27,394 nt of DNA from NCBI GenBank assembly GCA_003427395.1, contig BFEA01000246.1, positions 546,265 to 573,658 of the forward strand, given 5' to 3'. The position numbers and the translations under genes were made by a program. The notes beneath the pieces were generated by a model, which saw nothing but the letters and a program-made list of their open reading frames with translations, was not told where the DNA came from and made no database searches. This DNA comes from Chara braunii. Its lineage: Eukaryota; Streptophyta; Charophyceae; Charales; Characeae. This document shows, in pieces, positions 17,059 through 25,690 of this stretch (position 1 is the stretch's first letter; each line of letters starts with the position of its first letter).

Positions 17059-17430
17059 ATGGGTAACAAAGATAGATTGACATGGTGTACGGTTCATGAT
17101 TCGGTTAAAGGAACCAAAGAGTGGAGAAGACACATTTCTAGGAATCCTCCCCGAGTTCATTGTAGGGTGCGTTCACATTGGGAAGAGGAGCGAATCGAGA
17201 AATGGTTTGGAGAGGTCGGAGTTTATGAAGGCGAGGGCGAACATAGTTTATGGTTAGGCATGGTACATGATGGAATAGAAGAGTGGGAACCTTCATGCTA
17301 TATGGATACAGGTCGCATCAAGGGTGGAAACGAAGGAGAGATGAAGAGAATGACGAAGCGGGCTAAGTGGCGAAGAAAATGGCGGAGAGGCCTAGAATGG
17401 CCGGGTTTGGCAAAGAGGAATTCACCCTAG
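17059..17430 (+). CDS. Hypothetical 123-residue frame, Trp- and charge-rich
   Basis: I do not recognise this protein. The frame opens with ATG at 17059 and is uninterrupted to TAG at 17430. The composition is protein-like rather than repetitive: an N-terminal DRLTWCTVHDSV segment, a central acidic part (EEERIEKWFGEVGVYEGEG), and a basic C-terminus rich in Lys/Arg/Trp (KRAKWRRKWRRGLEWPG). There is no signal peptide or membrane segment. It sits between the zinc-knuckle relic and the DIRS-like RT fragment on the same strand, so an internal piece of that retroelement is the simplest reading, but this is inference from position. Confidence 0.3.
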   Translation: MGNKDRLTWCTVHDSVKGTKEWRRHISRNPPRVHCRVRSHWEEERIEKWFGEVGVYEGEGEHSLWLGMVHDGIEEWEPSCYMDTGRIKGGNEGEMKRMTKRAKWRRKWRRGLEWPGLAKRNSP

Positions 17431-17599
17431 GGCTGCGAATACGACTGTAAATGGACTTGGGAATGGTGAAGGTTTGCTGAATTTGAAGACAAGCGATTCT
17501 GGGGGACCACATGGCTCTCCAGGTGGATGGGTGGATGAGGAGATAGTGAGCCGGAACTGAGTTCTTTGTGGGAGATGACTTGACAAAGGATTCCGCGTT

Positions 17600-18533
17600 T
17601 GATTTGGCAGACCTTTAACTATGTTGCCCTGCTCCACAATCTCAGCTTGTTCCTCAGCCTTCACAACAACTCTTTTCTACCTTCTCAGCAAATCCATTTC
17701 CTCGGTCTCCTTCTCGGCGCCCACAACAAACGCATAAAGGTCCCCACCGACAAAGCTGATAAAATCCTCAACGTTATTACCTCTTCAACAAAATTTCTAC
17801 CCTCTAGGTTTCTGGTCAAACTAGCTGGAAATTTGGCTTTGCTCTTGCGAGCCTTCATGCCTGCCCCTCTCTTTCCCTCTACCCTTTACCTCTCAATTTC
17901 TCCATCCAATTGGGACTATCCGATCCCCATTTTGACAACCTCATAAGTGACCTTCTTTCGAGGGTTGACCATCTCCCGCACCTGCCCGGTCGCCTCTGCA
18001 CCACTCGTTCCCCCTCCTCCTCGATATCAATTGATGCCTCTGCCACTCAAACCGCAGCCCACCAGAGGAGATGTCATTCATTTCAACCAATGTCTTTCGC
18101 TTCACCTCCTATCATCCTCATCAACCCACAAGGAGCTCTCTACCATCCTCAAAATTTTCCTCTTTCTTGCCAGCAATCACCCTCACGTTCTCGCCGCCTC
18201 CTTTCTGACAATCAAGCTGATGTGTCACTCCTTGCCCGAATGACATCCTCGGACCCCTGCTTTAACCCCTCGCTCCTTCAAATCGCTTCTATCCTTCTCT
18301 TGCATGACGCCATCCTTAATAGAACGGGGATATTGTACACTTTTTATCAAGAAGCTGACCACATAAAGGCCCCTATCTTTCGTGTAATTGGCACTTCGGC
18401 ACTGATCTTTTCGCTTTGGATTACCATCATGTGTAACCAACCTTCATCTCACTATCTTGGTCCCACCATGCCTACCAAGTGGATGCTCAGGGCTCTTCTA
18501 AGATTTTATGTGAATTTCCTGTTTCGGTTCTAG
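17600..18533 (+). pseudogene. DIRS-like retrotransposon RT C-terminus and RNase H fragment
   Basis: The first frame (to 17946) carries LPSQQIHFLGLLLGAHNKRI followed by KVPTDKADKIL, then LVKLAGNLALLLRA. This is the order seen at the end of DIRS-type RTs (ks.l.PsQ.i.FLG...d.....lP..K...i, then l..L.G.l), after the missing YxDD region. In a second frame SISIDASAT (about 18021) marks the RNase H first Asp. KELSTILKIFLFL (18130) and, after a frameshift, LLSDNQADVSLLARM (about 18200) followed by DPCFNPSLLQI give the later RNase H motifs. No tyrosine recombinase was found, which would be needed to confirm DIRS rather than a relative. Minus-strand LINE pieces lie on both sides. Confidence 0.65.
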
Positions 18534-18889
18534 CGAGCTCAGACCTCTTCCCTCCCACCTTCTTGTAATATACTTCCACACCACCTTGGTAATACACGAT
18601 TGTTTGGTTGGATCACCCGTCCACATGAAACATCCAACCTTCTTATTGAGTTATTTCAGGGTCCTTATCGGGTGGGCACCAAATAGACGCCGCGTGCTAG
18701 AGGGTAGAGATAACTGAGGTGTTTGTGATTATAACTTGTCCTTGGAGGGAAGCTTGAGCCTCCTGCATGACGATAGTCTTGAGGTTGCTTTGGCTACCAA
18801 ACTCTCACCCATCCCTGGCCAGATCCCTTATTGAACATCATGACCAGCTAGCATAAAGCCTCGTTGTCCATGCTAGTGGATTAGTCATA
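18534..18889. other. No recognised feature
   Basis: No motif was recognised. The right boundary of the DIRS-like element and the left boundary of the LINE RT piece must lie in here, but no terminal repeat or target duplication was spotted. Confidence 0.4.
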
Positions 18890-19345
18890 TAGTCATAGTC
18901 TCCGGTTGAGTGGGGGAGGAGGGACCCTCAGCAGCCACCCATCATTTCCCTCCAGTTCACCTACATTTCTGACACTACACAATGCTTCCATTGCCCTCAC
19001 AATTGCTTGGAAAGATGGATTAGAGGCCTGTATACGGACTATCAAATTGTCTTTCAAGCATGAAGGCTGCCAGGGTGCAATTGTGGAGTAAGTTGGTATG
19101 TTGAACCGTCAATATATCAATCGAAGGATCTTTCCTTAGGCAGGATGTTACCGCCTCCAAGACAAAGAAGACGGTTGGAGGGGCCACAGGATCTCCTTGG
19201 CACACCTGGTAATCACTTACAAATCCACAACTAACTTCTTTTCTCCTAACAACATTCGTAAGGATAGCCTGGGAATGAAGAAAGTGGAACTGCAAAACCC
19301 TTGTCAAACCCAAGTAGGCAACCAAGAGGTTGTCACCTAAACACA
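18890..19345 (-). pseudogene. LINE reverse transcriptase fragment (motif A end to YADD region)
   Basis: The minus strand begins abruptly at FDKM (about 19345), the end of LINE motif A. It continues through SQAILTNVVRRKEVSCGFVS to VCQGDPVAPPTVFFVLEAV (about 19215-19155), matching the GvrQGdPlaP.lF.l..E.l motif. After a frameshift near 19080 comes LKDNLIVRIQASNPSFQAIV with RAMEAL (about 19050-18970), the YADDt motif region with its first Asp position altered. This is not the same copy as the LINE at 960-3505. Its 5' part is cut where Ty3/gypsy sequence starts. Confidence 0.7.
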
Positions 19346-19349
19346 TTTT

Positions 19350-19877
19350 GTCAAAGGTGTGTGTGTCACCTTCGACAAAGATCGCACTATTACACATGAG
19401 TCAAATTTCTATGTCCTCAACAAGTGTCCGTTCGACGCAGTCATTGGTTTGGGCTGGTTAAAGGCCCATTGTCTAAGGGCCACGAGTCTGTTCGTGGTGC
19501 GGGACGCCAAGGGGAACGAGCGTATCGTCTTGTGGGACGAGACGGACGAGCCCACAGTGACTCTTTTGCGGGCGAACGAATTCTGCAAATCGGTGTGCAG
19601 GTGCAAGGAAGGTGAGCATTTGCATATAGCCTTTGTCAAGCCTATCCATGTACCTTCTACTTTTGCTGCAACATTTTCTACCTCGGATCCAACTACTTCA
19701 AATTCGGTTGTTATTGCTGTAAATTCTCAAACTGATTTTCTCTCTCCTGATGAGGATGATTCTCAACCGGAAGTCCAAACAAACATTCGCCGTCTTCTAG
19801 ATCGATTTCCGAAACTCTTGGTTGAACCTTGTGGACTTCCCGAGTGTTCGGTCAAACACACGATCGAGATAGTATAA
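19350..19877 (+). pseudogene. Ty3/gypsy aspartic protease C-terminal part and linker
   Basis: The frame is open from about 19350 to TAA at 19875-19877. FDAVIGLGWLKAH (about 19434) is the conserved C-terminal motif of gypsy retropepsins (D.ILG.dWL..h); the N-terminal D(T/S)G active site lies outside the preserved part. The remainder (DEDDSQPEV, then RRLLDRFPKLL and HTIEIV) is the standard lead-in to the gypsy RT. The same frame resumes after the stop. Confidence 0.8.
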
Positions 19878-20423
19878 GGGAGTTTTCCTCCAAAGGGTTG
19901 CGTCTACCGTCACGAGCAAGGCGAGTTGGAGGAGATGAGAAAACAGATTGATGACATGATTGATAGTGGATGGATTAGGCCTAGTAAATCTTAGTCAGGT
20001 GCACCTGTCCTGTTTATGCCCAAGACAAAAAGCAAACTCTGAATGTGCATCGACTATCGTGGCCTAAACCGTATCACTAGAAAGAACGCTTATCGCTTCC
20101 CACGCATAGATGATTTGTTGCATGCTGCATGTGGGTACAAGGTCTGCTCCAAGATCCACCTCGAGTCTGGCTACCACCAGATTGAGGCTGATCTGTCTGA
20201 CCCTGAACGCGATGGGTTGTACGAGTTTATCGTTATGCCCTTCGGTCTCACAAATGCACCAGCCACATTTCAGTGTCTCATGGACAAGGTTCTCCGCCAT
20301 CAGCTCAACAGGTTTGTTGTCGTTTACCTCAACAACATCCTAATTTTCAGCAAGTCCATGGAAGAGCAAGTCAAGCACCTTGAGGAAGGATTGCAGGTTC
20401 AAGGAGGCGAAGTTGTAATTTGA
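19878..20423 (+). pseudogene. Ty3/gypsy reverse transcriptase with all catalytic Asp positions changed
   Basis: In the same frame as the protease, after TAA (19875), TAG (19992) and TGA (20040). Recognisable RT motifs are MCIDYRGLNRITRKNAY, SKIHLESGYHQIE (motif A, where the family has ..DL.SGYHQI), FIVMPFGLTNAPATFQ (motif B) and VVYLNNILIFSK (motif C, family YLDDILIFS). The motif A Asp is His and both motif C Asp are Asn, so metal binding and polymerisation would be lost. The longest uninterrupted part is 20043-20423. After 20395 the frame shifts into the thumb. Confidence 0.9.
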
Positions 20424-21235
20424 GTTTGGAAGGGACGGCGTCATCTATCTTGGGCACCGGTTGCTTGCTTTTAAACGGCCTTGAGCCTGAGGCAACCAAG
20501 GTTGAGGTCATACGAAAGTGGCCTCAACCGGCAAGCGTACGCGACCTGCGTTCCTTTCTTGGTTTGGCTTCATATTACTGGTAGTTTGTACCCAAATTTT
20601 CTCCCATTGCTCACCTACTCTCGAGAATGTTACTTATGCGTGGTGTGCGAAGTGTGAAACTACGTTTTTTTTAGAGAAGCTTTGGTGAGTCATCCTGTGC
20701 TCTGCATTGCGGATGCCAACCTCACATTCGTAGTCACTACGGATGCGAGTTAGTATGGGATTGGCGCACTGTTGCAACAAGATGATGACGATGGCCTGCT
20801 CGAATATTACAGCAAACATATGCCCAGCCACAAGGTAGCAACCTACACATATATGCGCGCGCTCTACGACTTGCAACAGGTGCTAGTGCATTGAAAGCAC
20901 TACCTCTTGGGTCGTCACTTCAAGGCCTACTCAGATCGTCAGACCTTGTACTAGACCGAATCGCAAATTGATCTCTCTCCGGCGATAACCCGTTGGCTGC
21001 TTGACATTGATGTATATAATTTATTAATTTTGAATTGAAAAACAGGAAAGACTATTATTACAGTGTAATGCTTTGTACCATCATCTTGAGCTTTTGACTT
21101 GCCTCGTAAGCTCATATGACCTCCTAAGGAAATTGAAGGACGATTTGGTCGAGGACACTGCCAAGGATCCGGACCTCAATCCCATCCTTGGAGCAGATCA
21201 AGGCTAACCCTAGCAGTCAGCCTGATTTTCTTTTT
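20424..21235 (+). pseudogene. Ty3/gypsy RT thumb/connection and RNase H, copy 1
   Basis: After a frameshift, GRDGVIYLGHRL and then VRDLRSFLGLASYY give the usual thumb/connection. RNase H starts at about 20690 with FVVTTDAS (first catalytic Asp, 20737-20750), then YYSKHM, YMRALYDLQQVL and KHYLLGRHFKAYSDRQTL. The Glu normally found in MREL is Ala here, and several stops interrupt the frame. From 20785 onward the sequence is repeated 448 bp downstream. Confidence 0.85.
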
Positions 21236-22135
21236 ACGATGACTTGCTCGAATATTACAGCAAACACATGCTCACCCACAAGGTAGCTACCTACACATAT
21301 ATGCGCGAGCTCTATGACTTGCGACAGGTGCTAGCGGATTGGAAGCACTACCTGTTTGGTCGTCACTCCAAGGCCTACTCAGATCGTCACACCTTGTACT
21401 AGATTGAATCGCAAATTGATCTCTCTCTGACGATAACTCGTAGACTGCTTGACATTGATATACATAATTTTGAATTGAAACACAAGAAAATTGTTATAGG
21501 CGTGTAATGCTTTGTAACAACATCTCGAGTTTTTGACTTGCCTCGTAAGCTAAGGAAACTGAAGGACGATTTGGTTGAGCACACTGCCAAGGATTCGAAC
21601 CTCGATCCCATCCTTGGAGCAGATCAAGGCTGACACTAGCAGTCAGCCTGATTTTCTTTAGTGCGAGGGTCTTGTACCATTAGCCTCTCCGAACTCATTT
21701 CTTGGATTTGGCACTTCGACTTTTAAAAGACTTATGAAAGTCTTTTACAACAGTTTGATTGGCCAGGAATGAAGGGATCTGGTCACAAATTTATTGTTGA
21801 ATGTCAAGTATATCAAGCAACCAAGTCCATAGGCATAAGCCTTATCGCCTGTTGAAACCCCTCCCCATTCCTAATGGACCCAGTGACTCAATTTCCATTG
21901 ATTTCACAGACATGGGAAAGACAAGTGAGGGAGGCTATTCACAAGTCATGATCATTGTGGATCATTTCTTCAAATTTCTGAACTTCATTCCTTTACCACC
22001 TCATGCACCGACTGAGTTTGTGATCGGAGAGTTTCAACAACAGTAGATTCTGCAGTATGCCCCCTGAAAACTCTTGTGAGTGATCGGGACACCAGGTTCA
22101 TTAGTGCAGATTGGAAAGATTTCACATCCCACTGG
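21236..22135 (+). repeat. Serial duplication, copy 2: RNase H end to integrase core
   Basis: CTCGAATATTACAGCAAACA at 20799 reappears at 21247 (offset 448). The copy covers the RNase H C-terminal half, where the MREL Glu is kept, and the linker. It then continues past copy 1's end into integrase: ECQVYQATKSI (zinc-finger CxxC with the second Cys as Tyr), and SISIDFTDMGKTSEGGYSQ followed by VMIIVDHF (first catalytic Asp of DDE). TLVSDRDTRF corresponds to the second Asp. It breaks off at about 22130 after ADWKDF, before the Glu region. Confidence 0.85.
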
Positions 22136-22935
22136 CACCTTGACATTGATGTATATAATTTTGAGCTGAAACACAAGAAAGACTGTTATAGTCGTGTCGT
22201 TGATGCTTTGTAACATCATCTTGAGTTTTTGCCTTGCCTCGTAAGCTCTTATGAAGGACGATTTGGTCGATCACACTGCCAAGGATCCGGACCTAAATCC
22301 CATCCTTGGAGCAGATCAAGGCTGAGCCTAGCAGTCAACCTGATTTTCTTTAGTGTGGGGATCTTGTACCATTAGACTCTCCAAACTCATTTCTTGGATT
22401 TGGCATATGGTCGAAGTGGACACTTTGGCTTTGAAAAGGTTTATGGACGTCTTTTACAACAGTTTGATTGACCAGGAATGAAGGGATCTGCTCACAAATT
22501 TATTGTTGAATGTCAAGTTTGCCAACGAACCAAGTCCATAAGCATAAGCCGTATGACCTGTCGAAACCCCTCCCCATTCCTGATGGACCAGTAAATCAAT
22601 TTCCATTGATTTCACAGACATGGGAAAGATAAGTGAGGGGGGATATTTACAAGTCATTATCATTGTGGATCATTTCTCCAAATTTCTAAACTTCCTTCCT
22701 TTACCCCCTCATGCACCAACTGCGTTTGTGATCTAAGAGTTTCACAAGCGGTAGGTTCTGCAGTATGCCCCCCAAAAACTCTTGTGAGTAATCGGGACAC
22801 CAGGAAAACTCTTGTGAGTGATCGGGACACCAGGAAAACTCTTGTGAGTGATCGGGACACCGGGAAAACTCTTGTGAGTGATCGGGACACCATGTTCATT
22901 AGTGCAAATTCGAAAGATTTCACTACAACAACTTC
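22136..22935 (+). repeat. Serial duplication, copy 3: RNase H tail to integrase core
   Basis: GACATTGATGTATATAATTTT at 22142 matches 21451 (offset 691) and 21003 in copy 1. The copy runs through the linker (with a deletion near 22250) and the integrase zinc finger, here with intact ECQVCQ. The first catalytic Asp region follows, then the 30-bp repeat at 22775. After SANSKDF it jumps at about 22921 straight to the region that normally lies after the catalytic Glu. The Glu-containing core is therefore missing from both integrase copies. Confidence 0.85.
22775..22891 (+). repeat. Four in-frame 30-bp repeats in integrase
   Basis: Units start at 22775, 22805, 22835 and 22865 with AAAACTCTTGTGAGT, differing by single bases. 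Each encodes KTLVSDRDTR or a close variant (the first has SNRD). This is the segment that carries the second catalytic Asp of the DDE triad, so the motif is quadruplicated without shifting the frame. Confidence 0.95.
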
Positions 22936-23700
22936 ATTGACTTTGCAACTGGCGTGATACCAAATCAGCACCAATACGGTTTGCAAATGCGCAACCCCCT
23001 ATCCTATTTCTTCCCTAATCGGTCACCTCGTCTGACGCCCGACATGCCTGGTTACAATGCCAAGTACGCACACTTGTTCAAAGTTGTCATTGCAGCGATG
23101 AACAAGCGCCAGCATGCCATGATCAAACATGCTAACAAGTCGCGCAAAGAAGGGGAATTCGGAGTAGCAAGTTGTGTATGGGTCAAAATATCTAAATTTT
23201 CTTAGGAAGAGAAGTATCACGAAAGCTTCTTCCACTGTACTATGGTCCTGGGCAGGTTTTGAAGGTGGTAGGAGAGGATGATTTTGGTGCTTCCTATGTG
23301 ATCGCCTTACCACCTCATCTATGTACATATGCAGTCTTTCACGCATCCAAATTACTACCCCACATTGATGATGGGACTTTCCCCTTCCGAGATCCTATGA
23401 TTCCTCGTGCTACCAACGGTGGACATGAAATAGACAATTGTTTCCCATCAAGGAAGAGGGAGGAACAGAAAGTACAAAGTTCACTTCCTTCATCGCCCGT
23501 TGAATGAGTTCTACTGGTTCAACCGAAAAGAGCTGTTGAAGAATGCTCCCAAGTGTTGTTAAAGCTTATGAGCGACAAATCGCCGATGGACAGACTGCTA
23601 AGTTCTCTGCAACATTTACTCCTCACAGTCATACCGAAGCTCTCTTTCTGATCTACGCTTATGACACATTTTGTAGGGACTCTGAATGAGTAACTCGCTT
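22922..23700 (+). pseudogene. Ty3/gypsy integrase C-terminal domain and pol end
   Basis: The frame at 22954-23205 reads GLQMRNPLSYFFPNRSPR...MPGYNAKYAHLFKVV...HANKSRKEGEF, the usual gypsy integrase C-terminal stretch. After a stop and a frameshift the next frame (to 23507) contains VVGEDDFGASYVIALPP and VFHASKLLPH, the conserved YG/GPY-F-like and VFHvS.L.p motifs. After another shift, YKVHFLHRPLNEFYWFNRKE resembles the chromodomain-like tail of some gypsy integrases. The pol end is at about 23686, about 30 bp before the polypurine tract. Confidence 0.8.
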
Positions 23701-23717
23701 GAAGGGACCTCGCTCTT

Positions 23718-23730
23718 GAGAGGGGGGTAG
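23718..23730 (+). promoter_or_regulatory. Polypurine tract of the Ty3/gypsy element
   Basis: GAGAGGGGGGTAG directly precedes an LTR-like TGTAATGACC. In LTR elements the tract primes plus-strand DNA synthesis. Position after pol and composition are as expected. Confidence 0.75.
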
Positions 23731-24295
23731 TGTAATGACCCACCAAAACACAAACTCAGAACACTGCTGATTTCTGGGTTTTGCAGCTGGATTGTATGCC
23801 TTGCTGAGATTCCCTCATTCTTCTGCTTTCTCTCTTCTTCTTTTGTCTCCATCTCTTTGCAAGTGCTTTCATTTCTTTCGCAATTGGGTGCCATTGTCTT
23901 TCCTTGTGAATTTGCACTTCGGAAATGACCAGGATCTTAACACCTAACATCATCTCTAATTGTCATGAAGTCGTGTCACATGAATCGTTGGATGTGCTCC
24001 CTCCTTGGTTCATCAACCTTTTGTAGTCAGCCTTCATGCCAGAGAAGGCCGTTCATAGCACGTGAGTCCCACTATGTCAGTTCTCAAAGATGGTACTTGC
24101 TGGGCGACACGTCTCCCATTGCAGCCATCCAACCTCCTCGTGCTCTGGTCTCGCTACTGCGTCACCCACCTTGCCTGCTCGATTACGTTCTTTGAGACCT
24201 CTATTTCTCCCACGACATCTTGGTTCAACCTCATCATTATCAATAACAACATGAATGCAAATATTGTCATTACCAAAGTTTCTATGCTATGATCA
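23731..24295 (+). mobile_element. Putative 3' LTR (start supported, end unknown)
   Basis: Begins TGTAATGACC right after the polypurine tract; many plant gypsy LTRs start TGTAATG. No second LTR is in the window, so the 3' end cannot be fixed; 24295 is an arbitrary limit. Content is pyrimidine-rich (CTTTCTCTCTTCTTC) with no coding sequence. Confidence 0.5.
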
Positions 24296-25090
24296 GCCAT
24301 AACTTCTTAAACCAACACCGCTCTGCTCAGATCAGAAACGTGTGGCAACATTTGAAATTTTTAATCACATTCATCCATTTCGGCAACAACCTCAAAAATC
24401 TTCATAACTGTATGTGTTACAGCTGAACAGTACACACCAAGGGGAAATCAGCCAGCAGGTTACTTGCCGACCAATCGAGGGGCGCAAACAGTTGGCATGC
24501 CTACTCTGATTTATCATGTTTTTTCAATCTGTCTATGTTGCATACTGTAACGGTGCAGACCAGAACAAGAACCAACCTCTCAATACAAAGTACAAGATAG
24601 CGTAGCGGAAGACTTAGATACCAATGATCCAAACAATCAATATTGCAGTGCAGCCCTGAACATACATCATCATCATCGTTCCATGGTGTGAAAGGGGGGC
24701 GCTTCACACAGGAAGACTGCGCCAGCCCCAACCATACACAGACGAAGAAGAAGGGGGTTAGTCGAAGAGGAGGGGAAGATGGGAATGTCGTCAACACCAA
24801 GTCTTCGGCACAGGCCCAAATAGTCCCTCGTCAAAATGTCTGAATCCCAAATGTCGAGTCTGGATCCAATGTCGTCAAGTCCCAAGTCACAACTCTCTCT
24901 CTCTCTGTCGTAGTCTGCTGATCCTGAGAAGTCAGGTGGTGAGAGGGTGAGAAGAGATGGTGGACTTAGAAGAGGAAGAAGAAGAACTCTCTCTCTCTCT
25001 GTGTCCAGTACTAACCTGTGAAGTTGGCGCCTTGATGCAGGTACCTCGAAGATGGAGCTGGAGTTATGGCGCCACAGGTAAGTACCGCTG
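24296..25090. other. No recognised gene; CT-rich patches
   Basis: No motif on either strand. Short CTCTCTCTCT patches at about 24893 and 24987 and a CATCATCAT run at 24665 are the only repeats. A 99-codon minus frame (24501-24800) and others overlap with no family resemblance. Confidence 0.45.
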
Positions 25091-25094
25091 GCCT

Positions 25095-25260
25095 CCGCCA
25101 GGCATCTCTCTCCAACGCTACCACTACCAGCTATAAGCGCCCTGCGCTGAAGACTACTCCTACAGCTATGAGCGCCCAGCGCTGAAGACTACTGCTAGCG
25201 CTAACCACCACTGCCAGCGCTCCTCCTGAGTGCTGCCGCTGAATCCTGAAGACTACTCGT
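25095..25260. repeat. Degenerate AGCGC-rich tandem repeats
   Basis: AGCTAT(A/G)AGCGCCC-GCGCTGAAGACTACT occurs at about 25130 and about 25168, and degraded forms (GCTAGCGCTAACC, CCAGCGCTCCTCC, CTGAAGACTACTC) follow to 25260. The unit is about 38-40 bp. AGCGCT is itself palindromic. Confidence 0.6.
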
Positions 25261-25479
25261 CCTACTGTCCAACTACCTACCCGTGAAGTGCATGGGAACC
25301 TCCTATGTACTACTCGGGTGCCTCCTGACTGCAGGCGAGGNANTCCAGGAGGCTGCTCTTGCCAATGCCGAAGGGAGGCAGGGGCTGCCGCTGCAGCTCC
25401 TGCTTGAGCTGTCGTGGGGAACAGGCCAGAAATAGCCTGTTCCCAAACCCCTGTTTTTGTGCCTGAGTCTTAGGGTAGG

Positions 25480-25690
25480 TCGAACACACTGAGGGCCTGA
25501 AAATGGCCCTCCGTTTCAGGCTGAAAAGCCTCTGGGCCTGAAAGGCCCAGAAATAGGCTGAAAACGGAATAGGGCCTGCAGGCCCTCGTTTTTCAGTTTC
25601 AGGCTGAAACGATCGGGGCCTGTAAGCCCTATTTTCTAGGCTTTTAGGCTGAAAGTGCAGGACAGGCCCTGCAGGGCCCGTGTGGCTACG
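25480..25690. repeat. Cluster of GGCC-centred palindromes with GGCTGAAA words
   Basis: Several short inverted repeats stand in a row: GGGCCTGAAAATGGCCC, GGGCCTGAAAGGCCC, AGGGCCTGCAGGCCCT, GGGGCCTGTAAGCCCT and GGCCCTGCAGGGCC. They are interspersed with AGGCTGAAA (five or so times). Minus-strand frames (up to 143 codons, 25310-25741) are open but repetitive. Ambiguous bases lie at 25341 and 25343. Confidence 0.65.

Larger units (their letters stand above)
19350..23730 (+). mobile_element. 5'-truncated Ty3/gypsy retrotransposon (PR-RT-RH-IN)
   Basis: Domain order protease end, RT, RNase H, integrase identifies a Ty3/gypsy (Metaviridae-type) element and excludes Ty1/copia. The 5' LTR, gag and most of protease are absent. 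The pol frame is ended by many stops, the RT active site is mutated, and the RNase H-to-integrase part is present in serial partial copies. The right end is preserved: a polypurine tract at 23718-23730 followed by an LTR-like TGTAATGACC. Sub-features give the details. The copy is non-functional. Confidence 0.9.

Noticed and set aside
19745-19775. CTGATGAG in the gypsy pol linker as a hammerhead core
   Set aside because: It lies in coding sequence (SPDEDD), no GAAA follows, and no stem II can form.
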